From Actinoplanes flavus (GTDB lineage Bacteria; Actinomycetota; Actinomycetes; Mycobacteriales; Micromonosporaceae), in the NCBI RefSeq assembly GCF_017592555.1, contig NZ_JAGFNS010000034.1:45631-109630 (forward strand): a DNA stretch of 64,000 nucleotides, written 5' to 3'. Below the pieces are notes generated by a model. The model saw only the letters and a list, made by a program, of their open reading frames with translations, had not been told where the DNA came from and searched no databases. Shown piece after piece: positions 17,469-25,888 of this stretch; position 1 is the stretch's first letter, and each line of letters starts with the position of its first letter. The position numbers and the translations under genes were made by a program.

Positions 17469-18763
17469 CCGTCACCGCCGCCCGCTACCTGTGCCTGATC
17501 CTTCCGGTCGCCGCGCTGCTCGCCGCCGCCCGCGCCGATCGCGACCGGCAGGCACGGGCCGGCGCGTCCCTGGCCTTCATCACCGCGATCACCGGCATCG
17601 CCGTGCTGCACGAGACCGCCACGGCCGCCCGATGGCACGGGTTCGCGACCGTCGACGGCACCTACCGGGGTCTCCCGATCGACCTCTGGCTCGGCTGGGC
17701 GATCCTCTGGGGCCCGATCCCGGTGCTGCTGCGCCGATGGCTGCCCCTCCCGGTCGCCCTCGGCCTGCTGCTCTGGCTCGACGCGACAGCCATGCCACGG
17801 CTCGCCCCACTGATCGACCTCGGCCCGCACTGGCTGCTCGGCGAGACGCTCGGCCTGATCGCGGTGGCCCTGCCCGCCCAACTGCTCGGCCGCTGGACCG
17901 CCGACCGCCGCCACCTCGTCCCACGGGTGCTGCTGCAATGCGCCACGTTCGCGGTCCTGCTGCTGTGGCTCACCCCCACCGTGGCGTTCACCGTCGGTGA
18001 CGGCGGCTGGGACCGGCTACTCGACCTGCCCACCTCCGCGATCATCGTCCTCGGCCAGCTGGGTGCCGCGGTCGCGGTTCCCGCACTCGCCGGGGTCCGC
18101 GAGTTCGCGCTCCGCGGCGGCGGCACCCCCTACCCGTGGGACCCGCCGGTGCGGCTGGTCACCACCGGCGTCTACGGCTACCTCGCCAACCCGATGCAGG
18201 TCAGCGCGGTCCTGCTGCAACTGCTGCTGGCTGCCGCGACGCACAGCGCCACGCTGGCCGCGGTCGCCCTCGGCACCACCGCCTTCGCCGCCGCGGTCGC
18301 CGGGCCGCACGAAAGACAGGACCTCCATCTCCGGTACGGGCGCAGCTGGCGGCAATACCGCGACCGGGTCCGGGACTGGCGACCCCGGAGGACACCCTAC
18401 GAGCCCGTGCCCGCACGACTCTGGCTCGACGACGACTGCGGACCGTGCACGACCATCCGTGACGCCCTGCAACGACGCCACCCGGCCGGGCTGACCATTC
18501 TGCCCGCCTCCACCCACCCCGAGACACTGTGGCGCGCCCGCTACGAGGCCGCCGACGGGCACACCGCCGACGGTGTGGCAGCCGTCGCCCACTCCTTCGA
18601 ACACATCGGTGCGCTTCCCGCGTACCTCTCCATGGTTTTGCTGCTCCCCGGCCTGGACCGGCTCGCCCAGCTGATCACCGACGCGCTGATCGCGCCCCCG
18701 CACCCGGCCGGCGGCGGACCCCTGCGGCAGAATGACCGCGCGGAGGCAAAGGGAGGACCATGA
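17465..18763 (+). CDS. Isoprenylcysteine methyltransferase-like membrane protein fused to a CGPC thioredoxin-like domain
   Basis: The 432-residue protein has about nine hydrophobic segments, then the ICMT/phospholipid methyltransferase signature TTGVYGYLANPMQVSAVL and HERQDLHLRYGRSWRQYRDR (about residues 235-300). The C-terminal 115 residues start RLWLDDDCGPCTTIRDALQ with a CGPC redox motif at 325-328, as in DCC/DUF393 thiol-disulfide oxidoreductases. Methyl transfer at the membrane would be S-adenosylmethionine dependent; the substrate is unknown. It overlaps both neighbours by 4 bases and shares their operon. Confidence 0.7.
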   Translation: MTVTAARYLCLILPVAALLAAARADRDRQARAGASLAFITAITGIAVLHETATAARWHGFATVDGTYRGLPIDLWLGWAILWGPIPVLLRRWLPLPVALGLLLWLDATAMPRLAPLIDLGPHWLLGETLGLIAVALPAQLLGRWTADRRHLVPRVLLQCATFAVLLLWLTPTVAFTVGDGGWDRLLDLPTSAIIVLGQLGAAVAVPALAGVREFALRGGGTPYPWDPPVRLVTTGVYGYLANPMQVSAVLLQLLLAAATHSATLAAVALGTTAFAAAVAGPHERQDLHLRYGRSWRQYRDRVRDWRPRRTPYEPVPARLWLDDDCGPCTTIRDALQRRHPAGLTILPASTHPETLWRARYEAADGHTADGVAAVAHSFEHIGALPAYLSMVLLLPGLDRLAQLITDALIAPPHPAGGGPLRQNDRAEAKGGP

Positions 18764-19392
18764 GCGACACCAAGCAGCGACTGCTCGACGGAGCCCTTGT
18801 CGCGCTGCGCGAACACGGCGTCACCGGCGTGTCGGCGCGGACCATCGCGGCCGCCGCCGGAGCCAACCAGGCGCTCGTCTTCTACCACTTCGGGTCGGTC
18901 GACGAGCTGCTCGGCGCGGCCTGCCAACAGGCGACCCGGCAGCGGGTGGAAGCGTTCGCGGAACGGTTCGCGGCGGTCGGCTCGCTGCGCGAACTGCTCC
19001 AGGTGGGCCGCGACCTGCACGACCAGGAACTCGCCCTGGGCAACGTGTCGGTGCTCGCCCAGATGCTGGCGGCCGCCCAGACCGGCGAGCGGCTGGCCGC
19101 GCCGATCGCCGCGGCGCTGCGGATGTGGACCGACGAGATCGAGACGATCCTGCAACGGCTGCTGGCCGCGTCACCGGTCGCCGAGGTCGCCGACATCCCC
19201 GGCCTGGCCCGCGCGGTCGGCGCCGCGTTCGTCGGCATCGAACTGTACGAAGGCGTCGACCGCGACGGCGCCTACCGCGCCCTGGAGGCTCTCGACCAGC
19301 TCGCCGTCCTGGTCGAGGTGGTCGACGAACTCGGACCGCTGGCCCGGCGCGCCCTCAAATCGAAGATCAAGAAGGCGTCCGCGCCGCGGTGA
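18760..19392 (+). CDS. TetR-family regulator, probable owner of the TTGAGC operators
   Basis: The 210-residue protein has a clear helix-turn-helix (KQRLLDGALVALREHG, then SARTIAAAAGANQALVFYHFGSVDELL) and a helical ligand domain. It is the last gene of a three-gene coupled operon whose promoter carries paired palindromes, so negative autoregulation is likely, along with control of the TIGR01777 gene at 25889 that has the same palindromes. The tail ends with a lysine-rich RRALKSKIKKASAPR. Confidence 0.85.
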   Translation: MSDTKQRLLDGALVALREHGVTGVSARTIAAAAGANQALVFYHFGSVDELLGAACQQATRQRVEAFAERFAAVGSLRELLQVGRDLHDQELALGNVSVLAQMLAAAQTGERLAAPIAAALRMWTDEIETILQRLLAASPVAEVADIPGLARAVGAAFVGIELYEGVDRDGAYRALEALDQLAVLVEVVDELGPLARRALKSKIKKASAPR

Positions 19393-19430
19393 GCTGGACG
19401 GGACACTCGGCGCCTTCCTAACGTCGGGGC

Positions 19431-20735
19431 ATGGCCGACTTCTGGACAGACGCCGAGCGTCACCTCATCCGCTACTCCGGCGCCGGCGGCTTCGTCCCGG
19501 AGATCATCGAACGCGCCGAGGGCAGCTTCGTCCACACCGCCGACGGCCGCCGGCTGCTCGACTTCACCTCCGGTCAGATGAGCGCCATCCTCGGGCATTC
19601 CCACCCGGCCGTCACCGCCACCGTCCAACGGCAGGCCGCCACCCTCGACCACCTGTTCAGCGGCATGCTCAGCCGGCCCGTCGTCGACCTCGCCCGCCGC
19701 CTCGCCGCGTCGCTGCCCGACCCGCTCAGCAAAGTCCTGCTGCTCACCACCGGCGCCGAATCCAACGAGGCCGCCATCCGGATGGCGAAACTCGTGACCG
19801 GCGGCCACGAGATCATCTCCTTCGCCCGGTCCTGGCACGGCATGACGCAAGCCGCGGCCAGTGCCACCTACAGCTCAGGACGCAAGGGGTACGGGCCCGC
19901 GGCGCCCGGAAACTACGCCATCCCCACACCGAACGCGTACCGGCCGGACTTCACCACACCCGACGGGCACCTCGACTGGCAGCGGCAACTCGACCACGCC
20001 TTCGAGATGATCGACGCCCAATCGGTGGGCAGCCTGGCCGCCTGCATCGTCGAGCCGATCCTCAGCTCCGGCGGCGTCATCGACCTGCCGCCCGGCTACC
20101 TCGCCGCCCTGCGCGCCAAATGCCACGAACGCGGCGGGCTGCTCATCCTCGACGAAGCCCAGACCGGACTGTGCCGCACCGGAGACTGGTACGCCTTCCA
20201 GCGCGACGGCGTCGTACCGGACATCATCACCCTGTCCAAGACGCTGGGCGCCGGCCTGCCGCTGGCCGCCGTCGTCACCAGCGAACAGATCGAACGAACC
20301 GCCCACGAACGGGGCTTCCTGTTCTTCACCACCCACGTGTCCGACCCGCTCGTCGCCGCGGTCGGCAACACGGTCCTCGACGTGCTCGAAGCCGAGCGCC
20401 TCGACCGGCGGGCCGCCGAACTCGGCGCCTACCTGAGCAAAGGGCTGACCGAACTGGCCGGGAAACACGCGGTGGTCGGCGACGTACGGGGAAGGGGTCT
20501 CCTGATCGGTCTGGAACTGGTTCTGGACCGTGCCACCAAGCAGCCCGCCAACGAACTCGGCGCCGCCGTCACCCGCCGCTGCCTGGAACTCGGCCTGCAC
20601 ATGAACGTGGTCCAGCTCCCGGCGATGGGCGGCGTGTTCCGGATCGCCCCGCCCCTGACCTCGTCCTTCGAGGAACTGGAACTCGGCCTGACCATCCTTG
20701 ACCAGGCGATCGGCGAGGCGGCGCTCACCGCTTAG
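19431..20735 (+). CDS. dgdA: 2,2-dialkylglycine decarboxylase (class-III aminotransferase)
   Basis: The 434-residue PLP enzyme matches dialkylglycine decarboxylase along its length: DFTSGQMSAILGHSHPAVT, LLTTGAESNEAAIRMAKL, FARSWHGMTQAAASATYSSG, LILDEAQTGLCRTGDWYAF and the PLP lysine at about residue 270 in ITLSKTLGAGLPLAA. The known enzyme decarboxylates 2-aminoisobutyrate or isovaline and transfers the amino group to pyruvate. The gene starts 38 bases after the TetR gene and may be read through from that operon. No dgdR-type LysR regulator is adjacent. Confidence 0.85.
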   Translation: MADFWTDAERHLIRYSGAGGFVPEIIERAEGSFVHTADGRRLLDFTSGQMSAILGHSHPAVTATVQRQAATLDHLFSGMLSRPVVDLARRLAASLPDPLSKVLLLTTGAESNEAAIRMAKLVTGGHEIISFARSWHGMTQAAASATYSSGRKGYGPAAPGNYAIPTPNAYRPDFTTPDGHLDWQRQLDHAFEMIDAQSVGSLAACIVEPILSSGGVIDLPPGYLAALRAKCHERGGLLILDEAQTGLCRTGDWYAFQRDGVVPDIITLSKTLGAGLPLAAVVTSEQIERTAHERGFLFFTTHVSDPLVAAVGNTVLDVLEAERLDRRAAELGAYLSKGLTELAGKHAVVGDVRGRGLLIGLELVLDRATKQPANELGAAVTRRCLELGLHMNVVQLPAMGGVFRIAPPLTSSFEELELGLTILDQAIGEAALTA

Positions 20736-21426
20736 GAGGCCGTTTCCGGTTCGCCTTCGGCACCCGCCGCCTACGGGGGCGCGCCTCCTGACGGACGTAC
20801 CGGGGCTGCCACAGCGGCTCCGGCACCGGCCGGCCCGCGTTACGCCAGACGGCCCAGGCCAGCGCGGCGAACGACGCCAGTGCGAGACCGCCCGGGATCC
20901 AGCCCCAGCGCACATGGTCGGGTGTCTCCGGGGCGACCAGGCCGGTCGGGTCCAGCAGCACCGTGATGTCGTCGCCGACCCCGAAATCGTCGTTGCTGGG
21001 ATATTCGTCCCGCCGGCAGATTGTGCCCGGCAACGGCGATCCGTCGAGACGGGTCAGCCGGTAACAGTTCTCCCGCAGGATCCGGCCTCCGCGGTTCTCC
21101 GTGTCCAGACTGATGGTCACGCTGCTGACGTGCGCCGTCTCGGGGTGGCCGAACACGCCCAGCACGATCAGCCTCGCGCCCCAGTTCGTCGACGCGAACA
21201 GCACGAGCGCCGCGACCACCATCCCCGCGATCGGGACCTTGTCGTCCTCGTCCTCCCGCTTCCACGTCCTGGCCGGAATCAGCAGCCCCACCACCAGCAG
21301 CGTCACCGCCAGCGTGAGGACCAGCAGCCAGAGCCGCCAGCCGCGGACGTCCGCGACCGCCGCCACCAGGGCGGGCGCGATCATGCAGGCCAGCAGCCGA
21401 AGACGCCGGACAAGAGTCGGATCCAC
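20725..21426 (-). CDS. Membrane protein of unknown function
   Basis: The 233-residue protein has two N-terminal hydrophobic segments (residues 12-50), one near 68-88 and one near 180-200, with an extracellular or soluble loop between containing CYRLTRLDGS and CRRDEYPSNDDFGVGDDITVLLDP, where two cysteines could form a disulfide. The tail is strongly basic. I do not recognise a named family. It starts at a GTG and its 3' end overlaps the convergent dgdA gene by 11 bases. Confidence 0.65.
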   Translation of the reverse strand: MDPTLVRRLRLLACMIAPALVAAVADVRGWRLWLLVLTLAVTLLVVGLLIPARTWKREDEDDKVPIAGMVVAALVLFASTNWGARLIVLGVFGHPETAHVSSVTISLDTENRGGRILRENCYRLTRLDGSPLPGTICRRDEYPSNDDFGVGDDITVLLDPTGLVAPETPDHVRWGWIPGGLALASFAALAWAVWRNAGRPVPEPLWQPRYVRQEARPRRRRVPKANRKRPPKR

Positions 21427-21505
21427 ACACGCGATTCTGGAAGATCAGCGCAAGGACAGCGGTATCCGGCTCGCGTAGCGGACTTGGGCCGGGCAAGCTG
21501 GCCAC

Positions 21506-21889
21506 GTGATCTTCCCCGACTCTCCGGACTGGGCGGTTCGCGCCGCGGCCGGGCGACAGCTCGCGGCTTCGGACGACCTCGATGAGGTCGCGGACCTCCT
21601 CCACCGACTCCTTCTCGACCCCCACGACACGGGCGTGACCGGGGAGACGGCCGCCGCCCTCCTGCAACGCAGAGACACCGCCGGTCTGCGCCATGTCCTG
21701 CGGGCCAGGAACAACGCCGCCGAAAGTTGCACCGCGGAAGAACTTCAAGCCGCTCTCCACTGCAACCCGGAATGGACGACGGAGGAGGGAACAGACCGGC
21801 TGATCACGCAGCTGCGGTCGCTGGCGGCCGATCACGACGCCGACGTTAGCGACGAAGCGGCCGAACAACTCAAGCCGCTGGGCCGATGA
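21506..21889 (+). CDS. Small HEAT-repeat-like protein
   Basis: The 127-residue acidic protein starts PDSPDWAVRAAAGRQLAAS and continues DEVADLLHRLLLDPHDTGVTGETAAALLQRRDTAGLRHVL, the paired-helix spacing of HEAT-like repeats. Such short actinobacterial proteins have no assigned role and could be scaffolds or immunity proteins. The GTG at 21506 begins the first helix. It is divergent from the membrane protein at 20725-21426. Confidence 0.6.
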   Translation: MIFPDSPDWAVRAAAGRQLAASDDLDEVADLLHRLLLDPHDTGVTGETAAALLQRRDTAGLRHVLRARNNAAESCTAEELQAALHCNPEWTTEEGTDRLITQLRSLAADHDADVSDEAAEQLKPLGR

Positions 21890-21971
21890 TGATGATCAAG
21901 GCGGCCGGTCGACGTCATCGACTCGCTCGGCGAAGTCCCGGAACTGCTCGCGAAAAATCGTATGTAACCCG

Positions 21972-22514
21972 ATGGCGGTCAACGGTGTGTCTATAGGTGT
22001 GCGAACACAGACGGGAAGCGCCGACTTCGACGCCTTCTACCTAGCGACCGGCCGCCGCGTCGTGCTCTACCTGTACGCCGCCTGCGGCGACCGGGCCGAA
22101 GCCCAGGACCTCGCCCAGGAGGCCTTCGCCCGCGCCTGGCAACACTGGTCCCGGGTCTCCCGGTACGAGGACCCCGAAGCCTGGGTGCGGTCGGTCGCCT
22201 GGCGGCTGATGGCCAACCGGTGGCGCGGCCTGCGGCGCCGGCTCGCCGCCCGCGCCCGGATGGGCCGCCCCGACGAGGCGGTCGGCGGCCCGTCCCCGGA
22301 CCGGGTGGCCGTCACCGGCGCGCTCCAGCGCCTGCCGGCGGCACAGCGGCAGGCCATCGCCATGCACTACCTGCTGGACATGCCGGTCCACGAGATCGCC
22401 GCGAGCACCGGCGTCCCGGTCGGCACGATCAAGGTGCGGCTCTCCCGGGCTCGGACGGCACTCGGCGCACTACTCGACGAGAAGGAGAACAGCGATGTCA
22501 CACGGGGTGCCTGA
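21972..22514 (+). CDS. SigE-family ECF RNA polymerase sigma factor
   Basis: The 180-residue protein has sigma region 2 (VVLYLYAACGDRAEAQDLAQEAFARAWQHW, then DPEAWVRSVAWRLMANRWR) and region 4 (LPAAQRQAIAMHYLLDMPVHEIAAS with GTIKVRLSRARTAL), typical of SigE-family ECF factors. It would direct RNA polymerase to stress- or envelope-linked promoters. The 3' end overlaps the next gene by 20 bases, which probably encodes its partner. The ATG at 21972 is tentative; its first 15 residues lack family resemblance. Confidence 0.88.
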   Translation: MAVNGVSIGVRTQTGSADFDAFYLATGRRVVLYLYAACGDRAEAQDLAQEAFARAWQHWSRVSRYEDPEAWVRSVAWRLMANRWRGLRRRLAARARMGRPDEAVGGPSPDRVAVTGALQRLPAAQRQAIAMHYLLDMPVHEIAASTGVPVGTIKVRLSRARTALGALLDEKENSDVTRGA

Positions 22515-23067
22515 ACGCGTGCGGGAGCTGGCCGACGACGTACAGGATCTGAGGATGAAACCGGCCGCCGAGGTCCGTGCCCGCGGCCGTGCCCGGGGCC
22601 GCCGCCAACTGGCCGCTTCCGCGACGGCGGCCGCCGCCGTGGTGGCGGTGTCGGCGGGCGTCGCGGTCGCGTGGCCGCGGCAGGGCGAGACCTCGATACC
22701 GCCCGCGGGGCCCGCCCCGCTCACCTGCGAGCTCCTGCTCCCGGACAGCCCCGCCGACGTCCAGGTCCGGGTGCCCGACGCCGGAATCGCATCGGAGCTG
22801 CGCGAACGGGGCTTCACGGTGCTCGACGGTGCGGTCGCGTCCGAGGCCGCGACCACCCTGACCTACGGGCCCGCGGCCATCGGCCGGGCGACGCTGCTGC
22901 GGGCGGCCGTACACGGCGAGGTCACCATGCGGTTCGAGCCGGGCCGCCCCGGTCCGGCCATCGACCTGGCCCCGGGGCCGGACTTCGACCGTCTCGCCAC
23001 CGCCACCGAACTCAACCAGAATCTGGTCTCCGTCGGCATGCCGACCGCACCACCGGAGTGTCCATAG
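22495..23067 (+). CDS. Membrane partner of the sigma factor, LytR_C-like extracytoplasmic domain
   Basis: The 190-residue protein has a basic cytoplasmic stretch (PAAEVRARGRARGRRQ), one transmembrane helix at about residues 38-60, and an outer domain with VQVRVPDAGIASELRERGFTVLDG, a TLTYGP strand and a terminal LVSVGMP, resembling the LytR_C domain of cell-wall attachment proteins. The position and 20-base overlap suggest an anti-sigma or sensor role. A classical zinc anti-sigma motif is missing. Confidence 0.6.
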   Translation: MSHGVPERVRELADDVQDLRMKPAAEVRARGRARGRRQLAASATAAAAVVAVSAGVAVAWPRQGETSIPPAGPAPLTCELLLPDSPADVQVRVPDAGIASELRERGFTVLDGAVASEAATTLTYGPAAIGRATLLRAAVHGEVTMRFEPGRPGPAIDLAPGPDFDRLATATELNQNLVSVGMPTAPPECP

Positions 23068-23068
23068 A

Positions 23069-23431
23069 GTGATCGACATGTCGGTCACGCGATTCATCAC
23101 TGGACTGTTCGGATACCTGGCGGCGCTCGTCGCCTTCCTGTGGATCGGCATCCTGACCGGGGGCGCCGATCCCGGGGACTCCCTCGCCGCCGGGCTGGCT
23201 GCCGCCCTCCTGATCGCCCTGCTCGCCACCGTGGCCGTGCTCGTGACCAGTTGGCGGCGGCAGCGGACCGGGCAGCCGATCGCCGCGTCCCTCGCCGGCA
23301 TGGTGGCGGGCCTGCTCCTGACGGCCCTGCTGACGGTCCGCGTCTATCCGGTCATGCGGCAGGCCGCCTCCACCTGCCCCTGCGAGGCGATCATCGACCA
23401 GGGCGCGGCGGCGTCCCTCGGTGACGGGTAG
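23069..23431 (+). CDS. Small membrane protein
   Basis: The 120-residue protein has three hydrophobic segments (about 10-27, 38-58 and 72-90) and a short cysteine-containing tail STCPCEAIIDQG. No family is recognised. It begins one base after the stop of the putative anti-sigma gene and is probably co-transcribed with it. A GTG at 23069 or ATG at 23078 could be the start. Confidence 0.6.
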   Translation: MIDMSVTRFITGLFGYLAALVAFLWIGILTGGADPGDSLAAGLAAALLIALLATVAVLVTSWRRQRTGQPIAASLAGMVAGLLLTALLTVRVYPVMRQAASTCPCEAIIDQGAAASLGDG

Positions 23432-23535
23432 GGAATCGGGCAACGGCCGAGGTGCGCGACCTTCGGGCGCCGATCGTGGACGGCTCACCACCGCCTTCGG
23501 TGGCAAGGCGTTCACCATCGCGCAGGGCGCGCATC

Positions 23536-24570
23536 TCACCCTTGGCCGGGCGCGATGGCGTGGGCCTGGGGGGTGCTTTCGCGGAGGACGAGTTCGACGG
23601 GGATGTCGACGCGGGACGCGGTGGCGCTGGCGAGGGCGAGTTCCAGGGCCTGGCGGCCCAGGTCGTGCAGGGGGACGCGGACCGTGGTGAGGGGTGGGAG
23701 GACGTCGACGGCGGCGGCGATGTCGTCGAAGCCGGCCACCGCGATGTCGGCGCCGGGGGTGCGGCCGGCGTCGCGGAGGCCGCTCATCAGGCCGATGGCC
23801 ATCACGTCGTTGACGGCGAAGACGGCCTCGGGACGACGTGACGCGATCGCGGCGGCCGCCTGGTTTCCGCCGGTGCGGGTGAAGTCGGCGACGATCTGGT
23901 CGGCGGCGTCCACGGTCAGGCCGGACGCGTGGATGCCGTCGGTGAAACCCTGGCGGCGGTCGGCGGAGGTGCGGATGTCGTCGCCGGCGTGGACGATCGC
24001 GAAACGGCGGTAACCGGCGCCAGCCAGGGCTGTCGCGAGGCGGTGGGCGCCGCCGTAGTTGTCGACGGACAGCGTGGTGAACGGGAGTTCCGGCTGGCTG
24101 ATCAGGGCGACCCGGCCGCCGGACCGGTGGTAGGCGGACAGTTCGTCGATCAGGGCGGTGTGGGCGTCCGAGCCGACGGTGCGGGTGCCCGCGATGATCA
24201 CGGCGCGGGGGCGGTGGCCGCGTAGCGTGCGGACGATCTGGAGTTCCAGCCCGGGGGAGCGGTCGGCGATCGCCATCGTGACGATCAGGCCCGCCTCCTG
24301 GGCGGCCTCGGTGACGCCGGCGGCGATCGAGGAGAAGTACGGGTCGTCGATGTCGTTGACGACCAGGGCGACCGTGCTGCTCGAGCCGCGGGCGATGGCC
24401 TGGGCGGACAGGTCGGGGGCGTAGCCGAGGCGGTCGGCGGCGGCGCGGACGCGGTCGGCGTTCTCCTTGCGGACGGTGCGGTCGCTGCCGTTGAGTGCCC
24501 GGGACGCGGTGGCGTACGAGACGCCTGCCTCGCGGGCGACGTCGCGCAGCGTGATGTGCTCGCGTTCCAC
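23536..24570 (-). CDS. LacI-family regulator
   Basis: The 344-residue protein has an N-terminal LacI helix-turn-helix (ITLRDVAREAGVSYATASRALNGSDRTV) and a periplasmic-binding-protein-like sugar domain (TVALVVNDIDDPYFSSIAAGV, then FAVNDVMAIGLMSGLRDAG and VAGFDDI). It would bind a sugar-like effector. The frame extends upstream to 24795 but those residues are antisense to the next gene, so I chose the GTG at 24570. It is divergent from a second LacI gene and may control the operon at 26958. Confidence 0.88.
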   Translation of the reverse strand: MEREHITLRDVAREAGVSYATASRALNGSDRTVRKENADRVRAAADRLGYAPDLSAQAIARGSSSTVALVVNDIDDPYFSSIAAGVTEAAQEAGLIVTMAIADRSPGLELQIVRTLRGHRPRAVIIAGTRTVGSDAHTALIDELSAYHRSGGRVALISQPELPFTTLSVDNYGGAHRLATALAGAGYRRFAIVHAGDDIRTSADRRQGFTDGIHASGLTVDAADQIVADFTRTGGNQAAAAIASRRPEAVFAVNDVMAIGLMSGLRDAGRTPGADIAVAGFDDIAAAVDVLPPLTTVRVPLHDLGRQALELALASATASRVDIPVELVLRESTPQAHAIAPGQG

Positions 24571-24667
24571 CGGTGTGATTGTGCCAGGCGCTCGGTGTCC
24601 GCAAGGGAGGGCGGAACCCGGGGTGAAAAGTATGATGAGCCCTCGCGCCACCAGGGAGTGTGTCCGC

Positions 24668-25705
24668 ATGCCGCATCCAGCGAGGCCGACCGTCACCCTG
24701 CGGGAGGTGGCGGCGGCCGCCGGGGTGTCGGTGGCGACCGCCTCGCGGGTGCTGGGCGGCAGCGCCCGTACGGTCTCGGCGGAGAACGCCCGCAAGGTCC
24801 TGGAAGCCGCCTCCGGACTGCGTTACACCGCCGACGTGGCGGCCCGGGCCATGCGCCGCGAGAGCGACGCGATCGCGCTGGTCGCCGACGACCTGACCAC
24901 ACCGTCGATCGCGCAGGTGGTGGCCGCGATGGAACGGCAGGCGCGGACCGTCGACGCGTTCGTCACCGTGTCGGCGACCGGCGGCGATCCGGGGCGGCAG
25001 CTGGAGACGGTACGGACGGTGTGCGCGTTCCGGCCCCGCGCGCTCGTGATCACGTCCAGTTGGCGGGCGACCACGGCGTACGGGACGCGGCTCGCCGAGG
25101 AACTGCGCGCCTACGAGCGGCGCGGCGGACGGGTGGTGATCTACGGCGACATGGAGGCCCCGTTCGACGCCATCGACGTCGACGACCGCGACTCGGGCCG
25201 CCTGATGGGCGAGCACCTGGCCGCCACCGGTCACCGCCGGATCGCCGTCCTGGCCGGCACCCGCGAGCGCACGTTCGCGGTGGCCCGCACCGCCGGGTTC
25301 CTCGAGGGGCTGATCGGCGGCGGCGTCCACCCGCACGACATTCGGGTGCTGGACTGCCCGGTCAGCCGTGCCGGCGGCTACGCGGCGACCGCCCGGCTCC
25401 TCGAGGAGAACGCCGGCGAGTTCGACGCGCTGATGGCGGTCAACGACACGATCGCGGTGGGCGCCCTGTCCGCGTGCCGTGCCGCCGGTGTGGACGTTCC
25501 GGGCCGTCTGTCGGTGACCGGCTTCGACGACATCCCCCTCGCGGTCGATGTGACGCCCCGGCTGACCACGGTCGCCCTGCCGTTCGCGGAGATCGGCGAA
25601 CGTTGCATCCGGTTGGCGCTGACGTCCGGTCAGCCGGGTCGCCCCGGCGTCCGCCAGACGGTCAGCGGCCGCCTCGTGGTCCGCCGGAGTTCCGGCGGCG
25701 CCTGA
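24668..25705 (+). CDS. LacI-family regulator (divergent paralogue)
   Basis: The 345-residue protein has a LacI helix-turn-helix (VTLREVAAAAGVSVATASRVLGGSARTV) and a sugar-binding domain with DALMAVNDTIAVGALSACRAAG and VTGFDDIPLAVDV. The effector domain lacks the usual DPYF motif, with TTPSIAQVVAAM at that place, so its ligand may differ from that of the divergent copy. AGGGAG lies 9 bases before the ATG at 24668. The 97-base gap between the two LacI genes should hold both promoters. Confidence 0.88.
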   Translation: MPHPARPTVTLREVAAAAGVSVATASRVLGGSARTVSAENARKVLEAASGLRYTADVAARAMRRESDAIALVADDLTTPSIAQVVAAMERQARTVDAFVTVSATGGDPGRQLETVRTVCAFRPRALVITSSWRATTAYGTRLAEELRAYERRGGRVVIYGDMEAPFDAIDVDDRDSGRLMGEHLAATGHRRIAVLAGTRERTFAVARTAGFLEGLIGGGVHPHDIRVLDCPVSRAGGYAATARLLEENAGEFDALMAVNDTIAVGALSACRAAGVDVPGRLSVTGFDDIPLAVDVTPRLTTVALPFAEIGERCIRLALTSGQPGRPGVRQTVSGRLVVRRSSGGA

Positions 25706-25807
25706 TCCGAGCACGGTGACGTCGGGCTCATTCCAGGGCGCGGCGCTGGTCGTATGGGGGTTCGATGCTTCGCCGTACCCGAGGGGCGGTCCTGGCCCGC
25801 CGAAGAC

Positions 25808-25857
25808 TTGAGCGGTCGCTCAAGAGCCCGTACTCTTCGTTTTGAGCAACTGCTCAA
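25808..25857. promoter_or_regulatory. Second pair of TTGAGC-N4-GCTCAA operators
   Basis: TTGAGCGGTCGCTCAA (25808-25823) and TTGAGCAACTGCTCAA (25842-25857) start 34 bases apart, the same spacing as at 16525-16574. They lie 32 bases before the TIGR01777 gene. Both boxes are perfect inverted repeats in their outer six bases while the middle four vary, as expected for a dimeric repressor. Confidence 0.8.
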
Positions 25858-25888
25858 TACTGCGGGTCGGCATGGGCGAGGGGATCAC

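Noticed and set aside
23012..25714. A 900-residue minus-strand frame
   Set aside because: It crosses both LacI genes and the sigma-partner genes in the wrong frame and has repetitive arginine/proline content.
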